Positions 41,701-53,700 of a DNA stretch of 64,000 nucleotides are shown here, one piece after another. The translations under genes and the position numbers were made by a program. Source of the DNA: Patiria pectinifera (Eukaryota; Echinodermata; Asteroidea; Valvatida; Asterinidae); contig CM057136.1 of NCBI GenBank assembly GCA_029964075.1, positions 15,116,381 to 15,180,380 on the forward strand, written 5' to 3'. A model generated the notes under the pieces. That model had not been told where the DNA came from, did no database searches, and worked only from the letters and a program-made list of their open reading frames with translations. Every line of letters begins with the position of its first letter. The first letter of the stretch is position 1.

Positions 41701-44700
41701 ACTCTGCACGAAAGCGAACGCGAATTTGTGAAGTCGTGGCAATTATTCGCGCTGCGAATTCGTAAAGTTAAACATATTTCAACTCGGGCGAATTTCGCAG
41801 CGAATGTTTTATGACGTCAAATTCGCTTCGCTTTCGCATGAAGTATGAACCGGGCTTAACAATTATACATGAAGGAAAGTAATGAGCAAAAGGCTGTGTG
41901 TAAAACACTTAAGAAATATCTTTGTAATACGCACACTTCTAACACACACCCCACCCATGTATTTCCAATACTTCTGGAATCAAAGGTAGATTATTCCTTA
42001 GTATGGTGAGAATTGAACACTTCAAACTAAGGGTTTGAGATTAATGAAAAAAAAAGTATTTTTGAAAAACAAAGCAAAGTTTTGTAAATAATGTTCCACA
42101 TGACAAAGTACATGCATTGTTTGTTACCGATAATATTAACCGAGTGAAGCATAATTCATGCACGTCAGACTGCTAACAGTTCATGTAATTTCCTTACAAA
42201 AGTGCACAATTCTAGTTTGAATTGTTCCATCTGAGTTCAATCTTGTTAATGCTGTGCTGTTTGTGTGATTGCAGTTTACATCTTAACGTAGTAATAGCTT
42301 GCGGTTTGTGCATCAGTAAATTTTAATAAATTAATAGAGTGACATCTGTTCAGAAAGCTATATTGATGATTACAGGATAGAGATGGTTAAGTTGGTTCAG
42401 CACATGCATCCCAAAAGAATTACCTCTTTAACATAAACCTCATGTTTTGATTAAACCTCAAACAGTAGGCTTTTGAATTAAATTTCATTGTCTGTTTAGA
42501 AGCCTCAGAATTTTCACTAACTTTGTTTTCATTTTCCATCTTTCCTTTGTTCTTTCACAACAGGCACAATCCCAAGCATTTTCTCTACTAATCCTAACCC
42601 GAGTAATCAGACTGCATCGAACAATTCCCCTAATTCTGTTAATTTCTCACGTGAAACAGATTGTCTATTAACTCAAAGCATGATTCCCCTAGCAACCGTC
42701 CGCCATTTGGAATTCCAACCCTTGGATCTTGGTGCTGATTATGTCTCTCTCAATGACAAACAAGACCACATTTTGCAGATGGAAACTGCACAAATTTCCT
42801 GCTTCAAAAAGATTTACAATCACAACATACCTGACACAGAGGAGCACAGTGCAAAAAGTTCCAACCACTTAACAGAATCACACCCAAATCATGAAGATGT
42901 CATTTCCTTAACATATCTTTGTCATGAATTACCACACAAGATGAATCTTACTGAGTCAAACAAAGTTGAATACTTCCACGGGCCACCACCTGGAGTTTTC
43001 CGGAAACCACGTGTGGATTTAGGAGGAGCTCCAACCCCTATCCGGCCAGTTGGTGCAGCCCAATCCGAGCCAGCCGCACATGGAAACGAATCAGGTTCTC
43101 AGGGTCATTCCATTGGAGAGCAGGTAGATAATGCCAGTCATGGAAATGGGGAGCCACCTGTGAGATACGGCCCAAGGGGAATGGCAGATGGCTGTTCAGA
43201 AGTTGATCAATCTGGAATTGTGTGTCAGTTAAACGCAAATGGTATAGTCACATGCCTTGATTGTGACACAGGAGAGAACTTTGAACCCCGCCTCCTACCA
43301 AGACCAACATCTTTGTTTGAACCGTACTCACTGGAACGGGAACAAGAGCGCAGTGCCTCTCGGCCCTCCTCTAGCTCACCTAGAAGGCGTGGAATCCCTC
43401 TTGATATTGCATCTGGACCAGCTGGCTCCGATTCAGCCAACAGTGGCCTACCAAATCAAGCTCAGAAGAGTCCTATCTCGATGGATACACAAAGTGACAA
43501 ATCAGGTCCTTCAGTTGATGGTGATCATCATCAGGAAGTTCAAAAGCCAGGATCCTTAAGCCCTGACCAGCTGACTGCTGAAGGAGAGCAGAAGCACAAG
43601 AGAAATAGAATAGGTGCCAAGCATCAGAAGCTGAAGCACATAAAGAAACACCGTTCAGAGAAGCATTCCCCAAAAGATGAGGACTCAGATATGGTTCCCT
43701 ACAGCGAGCGACCTAACGCCAGGAACTTTGCTCCCATGGACAAGAGACGAGCCATGTCAGCTGAGAACTTGTCCCTGGCTGTCAAGTCACCCGCTTTCAA
43801 CCAAGAGTCTTACCAGAAGTATGCCACAGGGCTCAGGAAGGCAAGTCAACAGTCCAAAACCTATGACGATCTGGTTAAGTTTTACTCGGAGGTGAATCGG
43901 CACCTGGAGAAAGAGGAGAAAGAAAAAGCGGAAACGATGAAGGAGAAGTACCTGCCAAAACCTGCCCAGTTGGAGACATTCTACAGGACACTGCAGTATT
44001 TCTTGGAGTTAGAGATGGCTGTCCAGTGTGGAGAGGATATGATAGATAAAGGGAAGAAAGACGGCTTCATCTGGCACAAGAACAGAGATGTAGGACTTAA
44101 GAAAAAGGAAAAGGATATTTTTGAGCTCTACGACTTCTTTGAGAAGTTGGAGCGTGGTGCCATTGGCACACCAACCACAGAACAAAGGTTGGAGCAGATA
44201 CGAATGCAGACATACCTCCAGAAGGCAAAAGAACTGGAGGCCAGACAGTTACGAGTGGGCCAGTTGTACGAATGGTATGAAAACATAGAATGCAGAGGAA
44301 GTACCACACCTTCCATTGCCAACAGTCAAGTAGCATCTCTAGTAGATCTTGATGACCAAGGAGAGGGATTACCACCAAGTCGAAATATCAGACCTGCAAG
44401 CGAAAGTAAGAATAAAGATCCCAAAGTAGACCTCAGTTTAGAAGAGCTGGAGTCTCTAATACCAAGGGTTCCAATGGTAGACCCACCATTGGAAAGCTTC
44501 CCCAACAGACATAGACCTCTTGGAAATTCCAGCACATTACCCCGTTTGTACACCAAGAGAGATGACCGTGCATGGTCTCCTGTTCCGATGCCCTCAATTG
44601 AGCTGAGCAGGGAAGACAAGTCAAAAGCAGAAGACGAGATGGAAGACAAGATGGATGATTTCAAAGATAGGGAGGAAGTGATACGTGAGACCATCTCCAG

Positions 44701-47700
44701 TCTTGCGCAGCCCCGAGCAAGTATCTTGGATGCAGGCAGAAAGACCCCTCCATTTATGATGACAGGTAGACCCTCACCTGTCACCAGACGGAGGAGCTTT
44801 GACAAGGCCATTTCAGGCATAGAGGGTCAGGAGGAGCCTGAGGATGAACCAGACACTGGTAGTTCCAAGAATAATTCATCTATCCTTAGAAAAGGACCAG
44901 AGAATTTGGATATCCCAATTGATTCTGATGTTTCTAACTGCCAGAAAGACTCGCAAGTAACGCCACCAGCTTCTCCAAGAGAAGAGGTTGTTAGACCTGG
45001 AAGCCCTGAAGCATGTGCCCCTCCAAAGCTTCCGGAGCGATCCATGTCCACTGGGGTCCTGGGAATCAGGCGTGTAATTGGTTCGATGTACAACCCTACA
45101 CTTGGAAGGCTCCAGCGCTGGAACAGAGCAGACCTGTCTCAGATTGAAGATGAGGACTCCTTGCCGGATGAGGAAATCCCATCACCAGCCGAGTCAAGAA
45201 CCAGGGCACCTCCCATTGGCCGGGTTGGCAAGATGCAGTCTGATTCTTCACTGCCCACAGTGGCTAGAGGTGCAGGTAAATCATTGGATAAAAATGGCAT
45301 GAAGAAATTCACGCAGAGCCAGAATGAATTAGGACAAGGAAGGGGTTGGGGAAACTTCAATGCAAGCCCACAGCCATTCAAACGTGTGAATCAGATAAAG
45401 TCACCAATAAAGGAAACAGACCAAGATTCGAGCCTGGCCTCATTTGACCTAGAGCCATTGGAGAGTCTAGTAGCAAATGATCAGATAGATGACCTTCCAG
45501 CAACCCTGGACCCTTTTAGTCGAGTCCAGCAGCAAGATGAACCTCAGGCTGCTGTCGAAACACCACAGTTTCAAGCCTCATTGGACCATCTCATCGAATC
45601 TGAATCCTTGACTGACTCTTCTTCTGAGCTTGACCACAAGTCCAAAATACAGCTGTTTGAGGAGAAGATTGTTGAGCAGCGAAGCACAGATTTACACCGT
45701 CCAGTACCGTTACCACCACCTCAGAAGAAAACCTCAGAGGAACCCATCAGAGTCAAGGAAGAGAACCAGTCTGAGGTCCTACCAGCTATTCATGTCAGGA
45801 ATGCAAGTGAGGATAAAGATGTCAAGTCATCCAGCTTTGGGCACGGTGGTTTAGTCATTGGGATTTTCAGTAAGCCACAGCCAAAGCAAGAGGAAGAGAT
45901 TCCCAACTGGCCACCTACGCCATCTCCACAGCAAGAGTTCTACACGCCCCCTGGAGATTCTTATCTGACCCAGTCTTTGCCTCACAATTTCCACTTCTCC
46001 TTGGATGAAGAAAAACCTGGGATGCTTTCTGCGGGAGTGGTAGATCAACTGAGGAGTACCTCTGCTAGTGCTGATTGCTCAGGAGTTGACTGGGGTAAGA
46101 AACTTGATGATGTAAAATCCCAGAAGCTTGACCAGCCAGAAAGAGTTATCAAAAGGTATGCCTTCTCTACTGATGAAGTCTACGAAGAGAGAACTCCTGT
46201 TTCATCAAGAAATGTCAGTCCCTTGCCTCTTAGCTTCAGTAGATATGGTTCAGATGCTGGTAGACACGAAAAGACAGATGTTGGCAGATCCAGAATAACA
46301 CATGATGATGCAAAAGTATTAAGACCATCCCCGTTGTTAGTATCCCCACGCTCTGAGAGCCATGAGGAGCAAACCCCTGTTGCTTCCAGAAATATCACAC
46401 CTGTGCCTCCAGCTCTGGCAAGGGACATCCTTACTCTTGAAAAACATGAAATTAGAGATGATGCCAGGGAGGGTCAAATTGAGAAGCAAGCTTTTAAGTC
46501 TTTCCCAATGGGTGAATCCACCCACTATCAAAGCTACCCACTGACCAAGCAGGGTTTGGACAGCTTGAGAAGGCAAAATGACATCCCTGTTGTGAATAGC
46601 CACCTTCACCAAGACGTCCCCAAAGTGTCTGGATTCCATCTTGATTTAAAGGATCTGGATCTAACAGACGGCAATCCACCTGATTCCCCCAATGACACAT
46701 ACACCCCATCCTGCTCCTATTCACCAAGCCCGACCCCAAGTCAGGATTTCTTAGAGGACGACTCGTCAAAGAATCGCTGGTACTCGGCAGGTGACACCAG
46801 CCAAGGAGTTTCTCGGAGGTCCAGACAATGTGGGCCATCCAGCCACTGGCCCGAGCCTGAACTGGAAAATGTCTTCTACTGGGACACCTACGTCCCAAAC
46901 AAATACATGGGAGATGCTCAGTCTGATGCAACTCCCGAGCAGAGGCCTCACCAAGACAGCGAAAATCTAAATTCCAAGGATCTCACCCCGACAAACAATT
47001 GGTCTGAGTCATACAGCACCCTTCAAGCTCTGTCCCCAGAACCTCCCAAATACGAAGCACCTTCTATCCAGAACACTCATGCAAAATTGAGTCGCCCAGA
47101 CTATCAAACTGGTACACAACCTGAATATCCTAAACAAAAATCAGTCCAAAACCCAAGGCAGAGATTAGACTCTCCCGGAGCAAATGTTCCGCAAAACCAA
47201 GCGAAGTCCTCCCCACTTCCCCGCTCTAAGACGCATTCAGAGCCCCCTCCAAAGTACCCAAGAGGACACCCTGTGGACAAATCGGATGGTCCAATCCCTC
47301 TTACTGGGTATCAGAGTCCTAGATCACTTCCATTATTTAAGGGGGATGCCTTGGTCCCACAAAAGTCTTCAACCTTGCCGCAGCAGAGGAAAAGCCCCAG
47401 AATGAAAGGTTACTCATCTTGTTTTTTAAAACTTATACTCACCTTTATGTTGTGATTTGTGGACTCACTATCTGTCTGGTACTTGGTGCGCAAAATTGTT
47501 TTTTTCTGATGGAAAAAAAGGACAAAAATGGCAGTGATTATGTAACCTTTATGTACTTGTTTGTGCTTGTAGTGGCATTAGCTTTTGTAGTATTTTATTT
47601 TGTTTTTGGTTGCATGTTATCATTTGCATGATTCAAAAATGCCCGATGCTTTTCCTTGACAGTTTTCTATTCTAGTTTTGTTGCAGAACATGTATGTATG

Positions 47701-50700
47701 TGGTATTAACCCACTCAAGGTGGTATTTTTTGGTTGCATGTTATCATTTGCGTGATTCAAAAATGCCCAATGCTGGTATTTTTTGTTGACTGCAAAAAAA
47801 GTCAAAAGAAATGGTTTATTGCTCAGTTAGTGTTTTGGAAAAATAGTAACAATGAACAAACTTGTCAATTTTCAGCATTTTGTTTCGCAGCAGTTGTTTG
47901 CAATAACTCATGTTGGTAAAAGTGGATATACATGTAAGAACTGTATAGTAAGTTTCCTGTTTTATTTTCAATTTCATGAGAACATCCTTGAATTGAAAGA
48001 GGATAGATATTTCATATACTTGGTGGTCTCCCCCCCCCCCCAATTCCCCGATTTGTTTCGAGCACTCATAGATTTACGTGTATGTCAATGTCTGCTATTT
48101 TAATCAGACAAAAATAAGGGTATGATGTGAATAATTAATGAAAACAAAGGAAGATCAATTTTGGGGGGTACAGCAATGAAGTACTGCTACATTGTAATTT
48201 TTACTTTGCTTTTTATTTTAGCCAAGATTTTGGTTTAATGTGATTGCATGCCATCTACATCAGTCAAGTTAACATTCATACAAAATTACAGAATTTTTTT
48301 TAAGTTTTCAACGTTGGGTCTCATTAGAATTGCAAAATGTTCAACACAGCTTAAACGTTATCAAAACACTTAGGCCTAAAAGGAATAATCTGGATTTTTT
48401 TCAAGCGTTCAAGCCTTAAAATTGGGATGCCAGAACCCGTGAAAAGTACTACTGGTTGGACAGTACTAGGGGTGTCAATCTACAGGGAGTACGAGTACCC
48501 GGGTACCCTATTGAAGTAAAACAGGGGTACCCAGGTACCTGTAAAACAAACCCAACCCCAGTTTTCAAATCGCAGAAGTTGATTCCATAATCTGGAACCA
48601 GTTCCTGACATCAGCGGTCTGTGTACTCGAGTACCCGGTTCTGACTCGAGTACGCCTCCTGATTCATCAAAATATTGCAAAATTTGGAGGTCTGGCATGG
48701 TAAGGTTAAGCTACACATGCAAATAATCCCCCGTCTTGAATTGAGAGACAAGTGTCAGACTTGGTTAAACCAGATGGCATGGAATTCACCAGTAACAATA
48801 TCATTGGCAGTGCATGTTTTTGTTTTGTATAGCCTAATTGCCATATTTGGAATTGTGGGAACGGCTGCCATTTTGTTTTGATCTCATTTGCATGTGACTG
48901 TTTCTTTTACCCCCATACAGTGAGGTTTATTTTGTCTGTTCATGGTATTTTTGCTTGGTGGTGTGATAATGGATGCATGAATTTGTCAGGATGATTCATT
49001 TTTAAATATTTGATTGCTTGATTCACAAACCATGTGTGTAGACATGACATGTAGAGGCTCCACTGATGTTTGAACCGAAACATCCAACTAAAAATGGCAT
49101 TAACACATTCTTGCCAAAAGGTCCATTTTGGTCCAATTTCTGCCAATTTTGCCATTGCATTTAAGAAAATAAATAAGAAACACAGACAAAGTGTTAATGG
49201 GTCGGCCATTTGGGGGAAAAATTCAATTAAAAAAAAAGTGATGTATAGTTTTATTGACTGGAAACAGGCTTTATGTGCTCATTGAAAATTGGGTTAATCA
49301 AATTTGATGGGTAAAAGAGAAGCAAAATAAACATTTTCTATGTTTTTTTTTAAATACATTTTGATATCTTGGGGTTCTAGACATAAACCATGGTAGCAAC
49401 ATCATTTGGTAAACAGTAGTCACCCTTCCCTTTTGGTGTTAGTTCTTTCATTGGTATCTTTTAATTTTTGCATTCTTCTCCGTCTTTTTCTCTTTTGTTT
49501 GAATTTTGATTTTTTTTCTCATAAAAACTGGAAATCAAATTTGGAAAGGAAAGAAAATTGAGTTACTATTATGGGTGCTTTCCTGTGCTGCGCATCAAGT
49601 TTCCCCTTTTATGCAAATTGGCAGACTTTGCTTTGATCTGATTGGATATTTTGGTGTAATGGTGTGACTCAAGCCAGCCAATGATGTGGCTCAACCGATA
49701 TATCCATTTTTCTTGGTTTGATTTGGTGTCTGCCATTTGTCTAAAGTCTTAATTACATGCAAATCGGTCTCTGCCTCCATACACACTACATGTACATGGT
49801 TTGTGAATCAAAAATGAAATGAATATTGAATTGTTTTCAAATGTTATCTTGAAGAAAATATTAATTCACACAGATATTAACACCAATACATTAACACATT
49901 ACCTGTTCTTGACGAACCTGAAGCACATGGACTTTGTTGTAACAGTGGTCACCCTACATGTAGCTGCATGTAGCCAATCATGGCCCACCTCTCATCCACC
50001 TCTTCCTATTCTGCATACAACAGAGGAGCCCATTCGTTCACCCAGTAGCAGGCCGCTGTCCTCGACTTTGCCTCGGGCAAAAAGCAAGTCACGATCCCTC
50101 GAAAGTAGCGGTCTTTCAGCCGCCGAACGTCTTGGTATCAAAACTCCACCCCCTAAAAGGACTCCCTCAACAGGTGCATATTTGCATATTTTTTACAGCA
50201 TTTGCATATTATTTACATAAATTTGCACTTTTTAAATTGCTACATAATATGCTCCTTCAAATTGCAAAAATGCAGTTGCGGTTTTACTCAATCGCCTTCA
50301 AGCAATATATTTTTTTCTAATGCTGCTTTATTCAGATTTTAAAACCAATTTTCCTGAATTTTCTTTAAAAAAGCTATTTTAGTTGTTACAAAAACAGCTT
50401 AAATTTCTTCAAACGGACTAAATAAAAGTGCAAAGCTAAATAAAACCTACCCTGCCAAAATCAACTTACATTTCAAATGTTTCCTCTTGTAACCTTTGAC
50501 CTTTCCTAATGACCTCTGACATTTGGTTCCTATGACCCTTGTTCTTTGTAACTCTTGATCCTCTTCTCACAATCTTGATTCTGTAACTCAACATGTTTCT
50601 TTCCATCCTAACTTCTGAACCTTTGACCTTCAACATCTTGACCTTTAACCTTCAACCTCAAGCCACTAATTTCCTAATATGGCATTAATTGGTGACCTCA

Positions 50701-53700
50701 ACAGATTAACTACGTAGAAACATTTAGTTGTCAGCATCAAGTAACATTAATTTTGTTAGAAAGACACAGGTTCATAATTGAAGGGAATGAATACAAAAAA
50801 CACCTGATCATCAGTGATGTAAATGCATTTATTTTTCGTAGAATTGGCATTTTGCTGCATTAGCATGCTGTACATGCTAACTTATAACTGTTATTGAAAA
50901 AAAAAAATTTGAACACAGCTAGTCCTGCAACCTTTAAAACTTTGCTTTAATCTGACATTTAGCTTCCCTCTCCCTATAGCCCTTTAATTTAATCTTGATG
51001 AAATTTTTTTAAAGGTCACATCCTGTATGTTGGCGTAATATTGCAATGTTTTCCTCCCCCACCGACTTCCAGTATTTTACGGTTGGGTGCTTTAATACAT
51101 AGCACTCATTCACACGAGCGTTCACTGGTCAATTCTCATCACCGCCACGTTCAAGATGTGCTTATGTACCAAGCACGCTGTCAAAAATTCGCCATTCACA
51201 ATGCGCGCTATGCGTGCATCGCATTAGACTGTCGATGTGTCCAGCGCTTTACGCTACTACGCATGAGAGACAGCAGAGCAATCGAGTCGAGTTCGCTGTA
51301 ACGCCGACGGTTGCAGGCAACGCGCATGGTTGCATTTGCATTAATAATGTGAATGTTATGGTTTGCGAGAGCTCAATGATGGAGAACTGAGAAAAACTGA
51401 TAGAAAGTGTAAAGTACAAAAAAAGAAAAAACTGTAAGAAAGACAAACAACTGTATTTACAACTGTAGGTAATAATTTATATTGCAAACCAAACGAATCA
51501 AGTAGTAATTTTAGTTGTTGAGTTTGGTGAGCTGTGTTTTTTTTTTGTTTTCTTGCATAATAATATAACACAAAAAATAAAATTATGCAACTGAATATGT
51601 ATGAAAACAAAGTAAAACAATTTTAATTGGACAGTCGATATTGATATCCGGTCGTTTATTGTTGACTGACAAATAGTTCGGCTTCGCCTCGGGAACTAGT
51701 TTGTCAACTCCCAATACCTCGGGGAGCGAATATCGACTGTCCACCCTCTAACCATGTTATATTTGTATACTGTTACATATTGCTCCCATCTGAATCTGGT
51801 TTGCATACATGTACGGTATGGATCATAATTCAAAAATGATTTACTGCTTTCCTGCAACGGCAAAAATATTTAATGTGCAAAAATATTGAATGTTCCACGT
51901 ACCTGATACGAACTACGTGTAGTGTCAGATGATTTATTCTCTGTTTCAGTTGGATAGCTGTTTTTTTTTACCTGAAAATATGAGGGGAAAACATTTTCAC
52001 TTAAGAAATAAACCACTTATGATTTTGCTTATAAAACAAATGTACACTGAGCAATATTTTATAGTAGCTCTATGAAATTGGGCAAAGTTTTGCTTAAATT
52101 CTGGCAGTATAATTTTTTTAGTTGCTCAAGTGTTTTTTCTCTGCCACAGCTTTCTTGCTATTATCAACCTGCTAAAATTGCTTGGGAATTTTAATTCATT
52201 ACTGCAACATTTTGTGCTTTTATTGAGTCTTGCAGGTAAGTACTATTCCAAATACATACTGTACCCTATAATCCATATACTACTTCTGACGGTAATTTTT
52301 ATCTATTTATAGTTGTGTATTTTTAATTTAGTGTGATTCGTAACTTAAATCATGAACAGGCAAAAACAATCTATTAAAAAAAAAAAAAAATATTCCATTT
52401 TTATTTATGTACACATGTACATGTATAGGCGTACCAATTTAAAGTATGTCATCTCTTTCCGAAGTTCTGATATATTTGTTTTAAACCTTTCTTTATTCAC
52501 TTTTTACTTCCAATGTAAGTGTGATAACCTCTATAACCTGTGAAGTATGCATAGGAAAATGATTATCACTGAAATTTGATGTCGCATTCCAATCTCAGTT
52601 GGGCTGTTTTATCTGGATAGTAAGTTATAAAAGGCCAAGTTATTTCAAGCATGTTTCTATCAGGAGAAAGAAAAGGCATACGGTTGTGTTTTGTTACTTG
52701 CTATTTTGAAAGCAGGGTAGTCGATATATATTTTCTCTGTGAAACGATCATGTTTTGATAAACTATTTTCATTAGTTGTGATAGTTGCGGTTAAATGGTG
52801 ACATGATTTCATTTGGAGTATGTTGGTGTAACTTTCATCTCAAATAGTTGGTATAATTCTCTACTCTTATTTCTGTAAATTATTTTTGTAAAATGTTTTA
52901 GCAGTTACAGACATAGGACAGGTGAAGTGAGACCACTGTTTTAAACATGTTGTTACATCCTTATTGTAGAAGAGTTTGATTCATTGAGTACTCAGCCTTG
53001 AAAACAGCCACAAAATTAACTGGAGGAAAAGAGGGACAGGGTTTTCAGAAAGGTTAGCTTCAAATTCTGAAGAGAATGTGGTTGCAGATCACATCCCTTT
53101 AAAGGGCTTAAGTACAGTCAGATGCTACACATAATGCACAGTGTGCAGAAGAACATGCTGTATTCAATGTTTTCTACATTTGTGACATTCTGGAAAAGAC
53201 TGGTTATCGTTGACCTGCCTCCAATGCGGTCAACGACTCCGATAAACCTGTCAAATCCGTGGAATTTCCCTTATCAGCCGCACCACTTCTACCCATTCCT
53301 ATTTGCTTCATCTCAACAAGCTCCAATACTGAAAAAAAAATCAACTTGAGAAATGAAAACAATTTAGAATTATCAGCAAATTTCTTCCCTACCGAGATGT
53401 TCAGTCTCTTTCCTTCTTCGCGTCAATAAGACCACCAGCTTTCTCAATTACCGGGTGGCGGCACTCGAGCCCGGCCCGACCCTTGCATTCTTGGCCGCGA
53501 TAAAGAATCAGAGTCCCCACTGGTTTTTGCTCTTTTTGTCTTATAGAAGAGGGAAGAAGAATTTGTTTCCAGAATCGATGAACTTATTAGTCAGTGACGT
53601 GTTTATGATCGCAGGTCAGATGTGCCGATGCTGGGGCCTTGTTGCAAAGTTTGATGGGAATGGATACGCTGCGGATAAAAAACACCACCAGCTTTAAGTC

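Noticed and set aside
43200-43270. Cysteines [14 protein letters not shown] as a zinc finger like that in nArgBP2
   Set aside because: Only three Cys and no following His pair at proper spacing; not a C2H2 finger.
53122-53349. Open frame with [20 protein letters not shown]
   Set aside because: No fitting acceptor and donor in phase with the gene, and no recognised family; left as unexplained non-coding.
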